The notes under the pieces are model-generated. The model ran no database searches and was not told the origin of the DNA. It was given only the letters and a program-made list of their open reading frames with translations. From NCBI RefSeq assembly GCF_002099195.1, contig NZ_NBYX01000001.1, forward strand, positions 918,813 through 982,812: a stretch of 64,000 nt of DNA, written 5' to 3'. The stretch is from Burkholderia puraquae (GTDB taxonomy: Bacteria > Pseudomonadota > Gammaproteobacteria > Burkholderiales > Burkholderiaceae). Each line of letters begins with the position of its first letter. Within the stretch, counting starts at the first letter, position 1. Positions 42,622 through 50,829 of the stretch are shown here, piece after piece. Made by a program: the position numbers and the translations under genes.

Positions 42622-43086
42622 TCAATCGCGCGTGCGCCGTTCGCGCCGCGCGCGCAGGCCCGAGCGCAACTGCGCCGCACCGCCCAGGAAAAACGCGCTG
42701 CCCATCCCGGCCAGGAACAGCGCGTCGCCCCAGATCGCGCCAAACGTGTTCAGCCGCGCGGTCATCGACGGCGCATCGGCCGCATAGCGCACCTCGACCG
42801 CCGCGCCGTCCTCGACGCTGACCGCTCCGCCCTGCGGATATTCGACATGCTCGCCCGCCCGCGTGGTGAACGCGACCTCCGGATGATGCCGGCCGGCGTT
42901 CAGCTTGACGACGCGGCCCGGCACGACGATCGACGTGCGCAGGAATTCGCGCGTCCACTGCACGTTGAAGCCCGCACCGATCAGCAGGCACGTACCCAGC
43001 GCGATGAAAACGATGCCTTTCGGGATCTGCATGGCGAGGTGCCGCGCGTCGGTGCGGTCGCGGCCGGAGGCCCGGTCGATGCCCAT
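42622..43086 (-). CDS. DUF3592-like membrane protein
   Basis: 154 residues from MGIDRASGRDRTDARHLAMQ; a shorter start at the internal Met19 (MQIPKGIVF) is equally possible as no strong ribosome-binding site marks either. Two membrane helices (GIVFIALGTCLLIGAGFNVQW and WGDALFLAGMGSAFFLGGAAQL) flank an extracytoplasmic beta domain of about 70 residues (SIVVPGRVVKLNAGRHHPEVAFTTRAG, VEVRYAADAPSMTARLNTFGAIW). That is the DUF3592 pattern. Function is unknown. It lies between the MFS exporter gene (175 bp) and the enoyl-CoA hydratase gene, all on the minus strand. Confidence 0.78.
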   Translation of the reverse strand: MGIDRASGRDRTDARHLAMQIPKGIVFIALGTCLLIGAGFNVQWTREFLRTSIVVPGRVVKLNAGRHHPEVAFTTRAGEHVEYPQGGAVSVEDGAAVEVRYAADAPSMTARLNTFGAIWGDALFLAGMGSAFFLGGAAQLRSGLRARRERRTRD

Positions 43087-43261
43087 CGGAAGATGCCCCG
43101 TTGCTGGTTGTGGTGGTTGCCGGGCGCGATACGCTCGGCGTCGTGCAGATTACGGGCATCCCGGCCGACTGTAAATTGCGCGGCGTGCCGACACACATCG
43201 GGCGGCTGCCGTGCGTCAGGTCGACGAAGCCGATCCGGTGCGTCCGGCCCGCCGCGGAATG

Positions 43262-44710
43262 TCAAACGCGCGAACGCGCGTCTGCCGCATCGGCACGCGC
43301 CTTCAACGCCGCCCACGCAGCGCTCGCATAAACGGCCGCGCTGACCGCGGCAACGGCCCAGAGCGCCGACGCCCGCTGCGGCAGCAACATCGTCGCCGCA
43401 CCGGCGATGGCGACCCCGAGCAGGCTCCCGGCCTGCCGCGCCGCATTGAGAAACCCCGACGCCACGCCGGCCGCGTCCGCCGGCACCTGGTCGAGCACCG
43501 TCGCGATCATCGGCGCCACGGACAGCGCGGTGCCCATACCGAACGCCGCCATCGCCGCCCACGTCACGAGCCACGGCGCGTGCAGCGCGAGCGCGGCGGC
43601 CAGCGCCGGTGCGGCGAGCGTCGCCAGCCCCAGGCCGCCCGACATCAGCCAGGCCGGATCGGTCCGCCCGAGCAGCTTGCCGGACAGCACGTTGCCGAGC
43701 GACAGGCTCAGCGCGAGCGGCAGCAGCGTCAGGCCGGTCTGCCGCGCATTCAGGCCGACGCTGCCGTGCAGATAGAGGCTCAGCACGAACAACAGGCCGA
43801 AGTAGCCGACATAGACGAGGCTGCCCATCAGGTTCATCGCGACGAACACGCGATTGCGAAACCACGCGAGCGGCACCATCGGCTCGGCGACGCGCCGTTC
43901 GACGACGATCAGCACGAGCGCCGCGAGCGCGGCAGCCAGCAACGCGGCCCGGACTTCCGGCGCCGCGAAGCCACGCGTCGGCAACTCGATCGCGGCAAAG
44001 CACAGCGCGCCGAGCGCCGCCGCGCCGGTGAGCTGGCCGGCCCAGTCGAACCGGCGCGCCTGACGCAACGCCGGCGCACGCACGAGCAGCGCCGCCCCCG
44101 CGAACGCGGCCGCGCCGGTCGGCACGTTGACGAGGAACGCGCTGCGCCAGCCGAAGTCCTCCACCAGGACTCCGCCGAGCACCGGCCCGATGGACGCCGC
44201 AACCGACGCGATGCCGGCCCACACGGCAATCGCGCGCGCCCGCTCGGCCGGCACGTCGAAGGTGCTGCGCACGATCGCGAGCGACGCGGGCAGAAAGAGC
44301 GCCGCGCCCACGCCCTGCGCGAATCGTGCGGCCACGAGCATCGTCACCGACGGCGCGAGGCCGCAGGCCGCCGACGCGCCGATGAACAGCGCCAGCCCCG
44401 CCAGATAGACGCGCCGCGCGCCGAACCGGTCGGACGCCGTGCCGCCCGCGAGGATCAGCACGGCGAAGCTGAACGTATAGGCATCGACGATCCATGCGAG
44501 CCCCGCGACCGACGCGCCGAGGCTCGCGCGCATCGCCGGCAGCGCGACGTTGACGATCGTCGTATCGAGCACCGCCATGAACATCCCGATCGCGACGAGC
44601 GCGAGCGTCAGGTGGCGCCCCCGCGCGGTCGAGCGGACGGCCGCCGTCACGGGCATGGCGGCTGAAACGGAAACGGAAGCTGAAACGGAGGCGGACTGGC
44701 ACTCGCTCAT
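43262..44710 (-). CDS. MFS exporter, DHA2 (EmrB/QacA) family
   Basis: 482 residues; AGGAG precedes the ATG. After a Ser/Val/Ala-rich start with a short repeated SVSA pattern, about 14 membrane helices follow. DHA2 signatures are seen in MFMAVLDTTIVNVALPAM (motif D1-like, helix 1), the motif A loop GGTASDRFGARRVYLAG, motif B in RFAQGVGAALFLPASLAIV, and antiporter motif C in IASVAASIGPVLGGVLVEDFGWR. Such proteins export drugs or toxic metabolites with proton exchange. Divergent from a LysR gene across 114 bp that contain an inverted repeat, so the LysR protein is its probable regulator. Confidence 0.93.
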   Translation of the reverse strand: MSECQSASVSASVSVSAAMPVTAAVRSTARGRHLTLALVAIGMFMAVLDTTIVNVALPAMRASLGASVAGLAWIVDAYTFSFAVLILAGGTASDRFGARRVYLAGLALFIGASAACGLAPSVTMLVAARFAQGVGAALFLPASLAIVRSTFDVPAERARAIAVWAGIASVAASIGPVLGGVLVEDFGWRSAFLVNVPTGAAAFAGAALLVRAPALRQARRFDWAGQLTGAAALGALCFAAIELPTRGFAAPEVRAALLAAALAALVLIVVERRVAEPMVPLAWFRNRVFVAMNLMGSLVYVGYFGLLFVLSLYLHGSVGLNARQTGLTLLPLALSLSLGNVLSGKLLGRTDPAWLMSGGLGLATLAAPALAAALALHAPWLVTWAAMAAFGMGTALSVAPMIATVLDQVPADAAGVASGFLNAARQAGSLLGVAIAGAATMLLPQRASALWAVAAVSAAVYASAAWAALKARADAADARSRV

Positions 44711-44773
44711 GAGAACTCCTGGTCGATCCCGGGAGTCTAGAAACTGCGCGACATGCAGAAAAGTGGTAATTTC

Positions 44774-44799
44774 GCATTTCCCCGATGCAGAATTGCATC
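44774..44799. promoter_or_regulatory. Inverted repeat GATGCA-GAAT-TGCATC between MFS and LysR genes
   Basis: The perfect dyad at 44784-44799 overlaps a second one, GCAT-N7-ATGC (44774-44788), in the 114-bp divergent promoter. It lies 26 bases before the LysR start, a usual place for LysR autoregulation and control of the divergent gene. Confidence 0.45.
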
Positions 44800-44824
44800 A
44801 TCACTTTCCGTACCGGCCCCCACC

Positions 44825-45706
44825 ATGAACTGGGACAACGCCCGCTACTTCCTGGCCCTGGCGCGCACCGGCACGCTGCGCGCCGCCGCGGCTCGGCTGA
44901 ACGTCGACCAGGCGACGGTGGGCCGCCGCATCGCCGCGCTGGAGGACGAGCTGGCCGCGCGCCTGTTCCTGCGCACGCCGACGCTGTACGTGCTGACGAC
45001 CGCGGGCGAAGCGCTGCTCGAGCCCGCCGAGACGATGGAACACGCGTCGCTGACGATCGAGCGGCGCGTCATGGGGCTCGACGACCAGTTGTGCGGCTCC
45101 GTTCGCATCGCCACGACCGACACGCTCGGCAAGCGCTTCGTGATCCCCGCCATCGCCCGTCTGCGACACCGGCATCCCGGTATCGACGTGGTCTGCGTGA
45201 CGTCCGCGGAAATCGCCAATCTCACGCGCCGCGAGGCGGACCTCGCGATTCGCACGCTGCGGCCGGAATCGCCGGACCTGATCGTCAGGCGGCTCGGGCA
45301 TCTGGAAACCGGTATCTACGCGTCGCGCGGCTACCTGGCCGAACGCGGCGAGCCGGCGCCGGGCAGCGCGTTCGACGGGCACGACCTCGTGATGTACCAG
45401 CAGCCGGTGGTTCCGACGATGTGGGACGCGCTGTGCGGCGAGTCGACGTCGCGCGGCCACGTGATGTTCCAGACCTCGTCGACGATGATGCTGGTCGAAG
45501 CCGCGCTCGCGGGGCTCGGCGTCGCGGAACTGCCCTGCTTTCGCGCCGACGCCGAACCGCAGCTCGTGCGGCTCATGCCGCAACGCTGCAATTACTTCGA
45601 CGTCTGGCTCGTCGCGCATGCGGACCTCTACAAGACCGCGCGGCTCCAGGCCGTGATCGAGGCCGTCGTCGACGAATTCGCGGCTGCCGGCGCGTCGCCC
45701 GCGTGA
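44825..45706 (+). CDS. LysR-family regulator divergent from the MFS exporter
   Basis: 293 residues from MNWDNARYFLALARTGTLRA; a longer frame to the left runs through the operator region and is not used. The helix-turn-helix (RAAAARLNVDQATVGRRIAALEDELAARLF) and a standard effector domain (GSVRIATTDTLGKRFVIPAIARLRHRHPGIDVV, ADLAIRTLRPESPDLIVRRLG, SSTMMLVEAALAGLGVAELPCF) are complete. The MNWDxxRYFLALARxGTL opening marks a subgroup common beside exporters and oxidoreductases. The target is probably the divergent MFS gene. Confidence 0.9.
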   Translation: MNWDNARYFLALARTGTLRAAAARLNVDQATVGRRIAALEDELAARLFLRTPTLYVLTTAGEALLEPAETMEHASLTIERRVMGLDDQLCGSVRIATTDTLGKRFVIPAIARLRHRHPGIDVVCVTSAEIANLTRREADLAIRTLRPESPDLIVRRLGHLETGIYASRGYLAERGEPAPGSAFDGHDLVMYQQPVVPTMWDALCGESTSRGHVMFQTSSTMMLVEAALAGLGVAELPCFRADAEPQLVRLMPQRCNYFDVWLVAHADLYKTARLQAVIEAVVDEFAAAGASPA

Positions 45707-45727
45707 CGCCCGGCCCGCCGGCCGCGC

Positions 45728-46093
45728 TCAACCCGCGAGTTTCTTCAGCGCGTCGAGCACCGCGTCGCCCTTGAACGGCTTCACGATCCAGCCCTTCACG
45801 CCGGCGGCCTTGCCGCGCTCCTTCATCGCCGGGCTGCTTTCGGTCGTCAGCATCACGACGTTGACCGTCGAGTTCGCCAGTTCGCCCCGGATCTTCTCGA
45901 CCATCGTCAGGCCGTCCATGTTCGGCATGTTCACGTCGCTGATCACGAGGCGCACGCCGGGCGTCGCCTGGAGCTTCGCGAGCCCGTCCTTGCCGTCGAC
46001 GGCCGTCGCAACGTCGAGCCCGTGATTGCGCAGGAAGCCCGCGACCTCGTCGCGCACCGTGCCCGAATCGTCGACCACCAGAATCTTTGCCAT
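45728..46093 (-). CDS. CheY-like single-domain response regulator
   Basis: 121 residues, a lone receiver domain. All active-site residues are present: acidic pair D8/D9 (ILVVDDSGTV), phosphoacceptor D53 (LVISDVNMPNMDG), T83 (VVMLTTES) and K105 (WIVKPFKGD). It is the last gene of the five-gene chemotaxis-like operon, 40 bp after a receiver-CheX fusion gene. It is the obvious phosphoryl acceptor of the operon's CheA-like kinase. The two CheX-like proteins could dephosphorylate it. Whether it acts on the flagellar motor or another output cannot be seen. Confidence 0.92.
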   Translation of the reverse strand: MAKILVVDDSGTVRDEVAGFLRNHGLDVATAVDGKDGLAKLQATPGVRLVISDVNMPNMDGLTMVEKIRGELANSTVNVVMLTTESSPAMKERGKAAGVKGWIVKPFKGDAVLDALKKLAG

Positions 46094-46133
46094 GTCGTAT
46101 TCCCCTTCCTTCCCTTGTTGCTGACTTCAATAG

Positions 46134-47093
46134 TCAAAACAGTTCGAGTTCACCCGATTCGACCATCGGCCCCACGTCCTGCACCGATTCGCGAAAATCC
46201 TCCGGCGACCAGCTCAGGCTGAACACGAAGCGCTGGTCGAGACAGACCGAGCGCCCCGATGCCGGGTCGGTCATCCGGTACTTGAAGCAGAGCTGCGGGC
46301 AGTCGCCGCCGAACGAAATGAACTTCTGCTTGTGATTGACGACGAGCGGCACCTGCACCGGATGGCGCGCCAGTGCCTCGGCGTCGCCGAGATAGCGGTT
46401 CTTGAACGCACCCCACACGAGGTTGGTCAGCTCGCCGAGCACACTGTTCACGTCGCGGAAATCCGGCGCGCGGCCGGCGTCGCGCGTGCCGCCGAGCATG
46501 TCGAGCAGCGGCTGCTCGCTCGTCTGCAGCAGCATGTAGCCGCGGCACCACGCGCTTTCGAGCGCGATCAGGCTGAACACTTCGCCGAAGATGATCTGGT
46601 CGCGCACGATGCACGGCGTTTCGTGCTCGATCGTCATGCCCGGGAACAGGCTGTCGATGCGCGCCTCGGTGATCTCCGAGATGCCGCGCACGAGTGCGTT
46701 CGGATAGTCGCGGCCGAACAGGTATTCGTCGATCGCCCGCTTGAGCGGCGTCATGTCGTCCGCGACGTAGGCCGCGCATGCAACGCGCGCGAGCGCCTCG
46801 GGCAGCCCGTCGCGCGATGCGAGCGATTGGCGGCGCAGGATGATCGGCAGCTCGGGGCGCAGCGCATCGATCTGCGTCGCGATGATCGCGCTTTCGGCCG
46901 GCGAGCCGCCGTAATCCTCGGCCAGCAGGATCGCGCCGAGGTCGATGTTCGAGCGCAGCACCTTCAGCAGCCGGTTGCGCCGCACGGTCAGGCCAACCAG
47001 GTTGTGCTCGTCGCAGAAACGCTTGATCGCGTCGGCATGCGCGCGGCTGTCGTCGAGCACGAGCACCTTGCTGACGGGTTTATCCAGGGTCAT
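46134..47093 (-). CDS. Receiver-like domain fused to a CheX-like domain
   Basis: 319 residues. The N-terminal ~125 residues have a receiver-like pattern (VLVLDDSRAHADAIKRFCDEH). At the phosphoacceptor position the sequence reads ILLAEDYGGS; counting 44 residues from D15 gives E59, so it may be a phosphomimetic or pseudo-receiver. The C-terminal part (about 145-319) is CheC/CheX-like, with the phosphatase-type signature ExxN in VLGELTNLVWGAFKNRYLG and a later beta sheet (KFISFGGDCPQLCFKYRM). The protein ends GELELF, as does the preceding gene's product. It lies 22 bp after that gene and 40 bp before cheY. Confidence 0.8.
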   Translation of the reverse strand: MTLDKPVSKVLVLDDSRAHADAIKRFCDEHNLVGLTVRRNRLLKVLRSNIDLGAILLAEDYGGSPAESAIIATQIDALRPELPIILRRQSLASRDGLPEALARVACAAYVADDMTPLKRAIDEYLFGRDYPNALVRGISEITEARIDSLFPGMTIEHETPCIVRDQIIFGEVFSLIALESAWCRGYMLLQTSEQPLLDMLGGTRDAGRAPDFRDVNSVLGELTNLVWGAFKNRYLGDAEALARHPVQVPLVVNHKQKFISFGGDCPQLCFKYRMTDPASGRSVCLDQRFVFSLSWSPEDFRESVQDVGPMVESGELELF

Positions 47094-47115
47094 CTCAAGG
47101 AATCCTCGTGGTCGG

Positions 47116-47697
47116 TCAGAACAGTTCGAGCTCGCCGCCGGTTTCCATCACGGCCGTTTCCGGCACATGGAAATCGACCGGCGCATTCGCGCACACGCAC
47201 AACGTCGCACCGACCCGCACGTCGCCGTCGAGCGTCAGGTCGTAGGCGGCCACGTGATCGGGCGCCAGCGCGGGCAGGTAGTCGATGCTCGATCCGCTCA
47301 GCAGACAAGGCGTCGACATCCCCAGGTCGGGAAACGGCACGGTCAGCGCCTGGTTGATCGCGCCGCAGCACAGGTTCGCGACTTCCATGAACGCTTCGGG
47401 CAGCGGCCGCTGGCTGCTCGTGCCCGCCGTCGCACCGGCGAAATGACGGCGCGTCGCATCGTCGTCGCTGAAGCGCAGCGCGAGCAGCAGCCGAAAATGC
47501 AGCGCCGAGATCGTCAGCACCGCGACATGCTCGGGCACCTTCGGCTTCGCGCGCGACTGCGCGTGCGCATGATCGAGCCCGTCGTGTGCGGGGCCGGCGG
47601 CCGGCCGGATGTCGCACGCGCCGCCGGACGCGAGCCGCGTGCGCGCCGCATCGAAGAAGATCCGCTCGAAACCGGCTTTCGCCTGCACGCTGATCAC
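47116..47697 (-). CDS. CheX-like chemotaxis phosphatase domain protein
   Basis: 193 residues from a GTG (VISVQAKAGFERIFFDAART) that overlaps the stop of the MCP-like gene (GTGA), with a perfect AAGGAGG seven bases upstream. The CheX/CheC phosphatase signature ExxNxxxG appears in EAFMEVANLCCGAINQAL, after a basic, His-rich variable region (about 40-65). The C-terminal sheet (VAAYDLTLDGDVRVGATLCVCANAP) follows, ending GGELELF. CheX proteins remove phosphate from CheY as dimers. Second of three signal-termination or output genes in the operon; the GELELF end is shared with the next protein. Confidence 0.78.
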   Translation of the reverse strand: MISVQAKAGFERIFFDAARTRLASGGACDIRPAAGPAHDGLDHAHAQSRAKPKVPEHVAVLTISALHFRLLLALRFSDDDATRRHFAGATAGTSSQRPLPEAFMEVANLCCGAINQALTVPFPDLGMSTPCLLSGSSIDYLPALAPDHVAAYDLTLDGDVRVGATLCVCANAPVDFHVPETAVMETGGELELF

Positions 47698-48440
47698 GCC
47701 GCGCCTCCTTCGATCCGCGCATGCAGCTGCCCGGCCAGCGTCTCGACGGTCGCGAGCGCCGCCGTGATCATCTTGCCGCCGGCCTGGATATCCTGGAACG
47801 TCGCGGCCGTCACGAGATCGTTGCGGTTCAGGCTGTCGCGATAGCTGTTCGACAGTTGCTGCGAGCGCGCGGCCAGCCCGCGCACCTCGCTCGCGACGAT
47901 CGAGAAACCGCGCCCGGCCGTGCCGGCGCGCGCGGCCTCGATCGACGCGTTCAGCGACACGATCGACACGTGCGCGACGATCGCCGACAGCTCCTGGTTC
48001 TTCGCGCGCATGTCCTGGTTCTGCGTGGTCAGCGAGATCATCTGCTCGTGCCAGCGTTCGAAGGTGCCGGCGAGCCCGCGCAGGCGCGCGGCTTCTTCGG
48101 CGATCTTCATCGCATGCTGCGCCAGCGCCGCGCGCTCGGCCGCCAGCGCCTGCATTGCGTCGCGCCGCGCGCCGGTCGCGGACGTCTCGCGCGCCAGCGC
48201 ATCCTCGAGCTGCGCCGCGCGCTGCGCCCATGCGTCGGCCGCCTCCGCATGCGCCGACGCCGCGTCGGCGACGCGCGCATCGGCTGCGTCGAGCGCGCCG
48301 CGCAATTGCGCCGTGTCGCGCGCAAGCGCCGCGACGAGCCGCTTGCGCGTCACGCGAAACACGACCGCCGCCACGATGGCGACGACGGCGCCGCCCGCCA
48401 GTGCGGCGGCCATCTGGATCATCCACGCCTGCACGATCAC
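47694..48440 (-). CDS. Short MCP-like signalling protein with no ligand-binding domain
   Basis: 248 residues from a GTG at 48440 with GGAGT upstream, four bases after the kinase gene's stop; a start at an internal Met (MIQMAAALAGG) is possible. One N-terminal membrane helix (MAAALAGGAVVAIVAAVVFRV) is followed by a long Ala-rich coiled coil (about 30-130). A chemoreceptor cytoplasmic hairpin follows with the conserved tip region in IVSLNASIEAARAGTAGRGFSIVASEVRGLAARSQ. There is no periplasmic sensor domain, no HAMP domain, and the hairpin is shorter than in normal receptors. It may relay or organise signals from the neighbouring membrane kinase rather than sense ligands. Confidence 0.82.
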   Translation of the reverse strand: MIVQAWMIQMAAALAGGAVVAIVAAVVFRVTRKRLVAALARDTAQLRGALDAADARVADAASAHAEAADAWAQRAAQLEDALARETSATGARRDAMQALAAERAALAQHAMKIAEEAARLRGLAGTFERWHEQMISLTTQNQDMRAKNQELSAIVAHVSIVSLNASIEAARAGTAGRGFSIVASEVRGLAARSQQLSNSYRDSLNRNDLVTAATFQDIQAGGKMITAALATVETLAGQLHARIEGGAA

Positions 48441-48444
48441 GTCG

Positions 48445-50829
48445 TCACTCCGCCGCGCCGATATGCGCGCTGCGCGCACGCTCGTGCACGACGCCCTGGG
48501 CGGCACCGTCCGCCGCGAAGCGGGCCGGCAACGACACGATCGTCTCGAACGCGCGATACGGCGCGCCGACGCGATCGTCAGTGAAGCGCAGCGCGATATC
48601 GCCGCCGTCGCGCTTCAGGAAGTTGCGCACCGCGTCCATGCCGACGCCGCGCCCCGACACTTCGGTCACGGCACTCGCGGTCGAGAAGCCCGGCCGGAAG
48701 ATCAGCTCGGCCACCGCATCGTCGGACAGCGCCGCGTCATGGCCGGCATCGATCCAGCCGCGCTCGCGCGCGAGGCCGCGAATCCGGTCGAGCGCGAGGC
48801 CGCGGCCGTCGTCGCTCAGCACGAACCACAGCTCGCCGCCGCCTACGCCGACCGCGATGTCGATCGTGCCGGACGCCGCCTTGCCGGCCGCACGCCGCTC
48901 GTCGGACGATTCGATCCCGTGGTCCATCGAATTGCGCAGCAGATGCATGAACACGTTCTTCAGCGTCGCGGCGATTTCGCTGCGCACGCGGTGGCCGTGG
49001 CTGTCGATATGCACGACGGGCGTCGGCTTGCCGAGTTCGGCCGCGAGCGACGGCAGCGACTCGATCACGCCGCCGAGCGCATCGCCGATGCCTTGCGTGC
49101 CGAGCTGGCTCAGCATGCGGCGCACGGCATCGCGTGCCGCGTGCCAGTCGGCCGCGTTCGCCGGATCGGCGCCGTCGAGCACGCGCAGGCTCTCGCTGAT
49201 GTGCGCGCGTTCGACCATCAGGAAGTCCGCACCGCCCTGCACCGCTTCACCGCTGCGGCCGAGCGTGACCGCGTTGATCGTCGCGTAGTGCTCGACCGCC
49301 TCGCGCACGCGGGCCAGGTCGTCCATCAGCGCGTCGCGGTTCCACTCGGGGCCGCCGTCCGCGCGGCGCAGCGAGTCGTACGCCTGCTCCGCTTCGTGGA
49401 CGATGTTCGTCAGGTGCTGGAGGCTGTACGTGCGCGCGTTGCCCTTGATCGTATGCATGTTGCGGAACAGTGCCGCGACGATCGAGTGATCGGCGCGCTC
49501 GTGCTGGCGGATCATCCGCTCGTTCTCGCTGAGGAAGCCTTTCGCGCTGTGCACGAAGTCGTGGAACTTGTCCTGGCTGATCGACAAAATCTCGCCGATC
49601 ATTTCGAGGCGGCGCTGCTGTTCGCCGGCCTGCGCGGTCAGCTCGCGAATCTCGGTCACGTCGCGCACGCACAGCATCAGGCGCACGACCGTGTCGGTCT
49701 CGTCGGTGATTGCCGACCAGCTCAGGTCGAGCCACTTGTCGCGGCCGTCGGGCATCCGCTTCGCGACTTCGTTCACGAGCAGGTGCGCGTTGAATTCGAA
49801 GTTCATGCTGTCTTCGCCGAGGCACGCGTGCACGGCCGCATCGACCTGCGAGCGTGCGTCGGAACCGATGTTCGAGTCGTCGAACACGAGCGCCATCAGG
49901 TCGCGGCCCGCGATGTCGTTCGTCTCGAAGATGGTTTCGAGGTACGCCGAATACTCCGCATGCACGACGCCGCCTTCGACGACGGTCAGGATCCCCTGCT
50001 GCATGTTCTGCAGCATCGCCTGGATGTCGGCCGTCTTCTGCTTGAGCTGCGCGGCGTTCTCCTGGATCTTCTCGATCATCCCGTTGAACGCGACGATCGA
50101 ATGGCCGATTTCGTCCATCCGGCCCACCGGCACGCGGCGCGTGAAATCCTGGCTCGTCGCGATCTCGCTCATCGCCGTCTGCATCCCGATCAGCGGGCGC
50201 GTGATCTGGCGATACAGCAGCAGGCCGAGCGCGGTCAGCAGCACGATCACCGTGCCGGCGACGCCCGCGATCGCGGTCGCCGTCGTCGAGAGCATCCCGT
50301 TCAGCGCGTTGATCGCGTCGTCCTTCTGGCGGTTCTTCTCGACGCGCAGCGTGTCGACGATGCTTTCGAGTTCGTCGCGATACTGCGCGACGTTCGCGAA
50401 CAGGTACGCCTGCGCCATCTCGGGCTTGCCGTCGGCCTTCATCTTCACGGTGTCGTCGATCGCCGCGAAATAGTTCGCGGCGCTGTCCTTCGCCTGCGAG
50501 ACGAGCCCGACCTGCGCCTGGCCGACCGCCGACTTCGCCTGCACGTCGAGTGCGGCGCGCAGCGCGGCCTGCTTCGTCTTCAGCTCGTCGCGCGCCTGAG
50601 CGGCGGTGTTCGCGTCGGGCGCGTAGACGAGCGTCATCGTCGCGATCTGGATGTTCTTCACGTCGGCGACGAGATCCGCGGACGCGAGCGCGCTCGGCAC
50701 GATGCCCTGGGTGACCTGGCGCACCTCGGACGCGCTCTTGCGTGTCTGGTACACGGCATAGATGCCGATCGCGGACAGCGCGAAGAACGTCAGGACGACT
50801 AGCAGCGTAATGCGATGACGGATGGTCAT
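48445..50829 (-). CDS. Membrane sensor kinase: 4HB_MCP - HAMP - PAS-like - HPt - CheA-type ATPase, no CheW domain
   Basis: 794 residues with GGGGAGC upstream. Layout: TM1 (about 8-28), a periplasmic four-helix MCP-type sensor (about 30-185), TM2 (about 188-208), HAMP (about 209-262) and a PAS-like domain (about 270-395, ending VRDVTEIREL). An HPt domain follows with phosphorylatable His in RNMHTIKGNARTY (about 455), then a CheA-like ATPase with N box LLRNSMDHGIE, G1 SDDGRGLAL and G2 VSGRGVGMDAVRNFL. It lacks the CheW-like P5 domain and a CheY-docking P2 domain. It is therefore a receptor and CheA-type kinase in one polypeptide. First gene of the chemotaxis-like operon. Confidence 0.88.
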   Translation of the reverse strand: MTIRHRITLLVVLTFFALSAIGIYAVYQTRKSASEVRQVTQGIVPSALASADLVADVKNIQIATMTLVYAPDANTAAQARDELKTKQAALRAALDVQAKSAVGQAQVGLVSQAKDSAANYFAAIDDTVKMKADGKPEMAQAYLFANVAQYRDELESIVDTLRVEKNRQKDDAINALNGMLSTTATAIAGVAGTVIVLLTALGLLLYRQITRPLIGMQTAMSEIATSQDFTRRVPVGRMDEIGHSIVAFNGMIEKIQENAAQLKQKTADIQAMLQNMQQGILTVVEGGVVHAEYSAYLETIFETNDIAGRDLMALVFDDSNIGSDARSQVDAAVHACLGEDSMNFEFNAHLLVNEVAKRMPDGRDKWLDLSWSAITDETDTVVRLMLCVRDVTEIRELTAQAGEQQRRLEMIGEILSISQDKFHDFVHSAKGFLSENERMIRQHERADHSIVAALFRNMHTIKGNARTYSLQHLTNIVHEAEQAYDSLRRADGGPEWNRDALMDDLARVREAVEHYATINAVTLGRSGEAVQGGADFLMVERAHISESLRVLDGADPANAADWHAARDAVRRMLSQLGTQGIGDALGGVIESLPSLAAELGKPTPVVHIDSHGHRVRSEIAATLKNVFMHLLRNSMDHGIESSDERRAAGKAASGTIDIAVGVGGGELWFVLSDDGRGLALDRIRGLARERGWIDAGHDAALSDDAVAELIFRPGFSTASAVTEVSGRGVGMDAVRNFLKRDGGDIALRFTDDRVGAPYRAFETIVSLPARFAADGAAQGVVHERARSAHIGAAE

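Noticed and set aside
44661..44700. Short repeat of GCTGAAACGGA in the 5' end of the MFS gene
   Set aside because: Only two imperfect copies, coding for the Ser/Val-rich start; too few to propose phase variation.
47920..50802. Plus-strand frame of about 960 codons opposite the chemotaxis-like kinase
   Set aside because: Arg/Ala/His-rich translation without motifs, opposite a gene with HPt and ATPase signatures.
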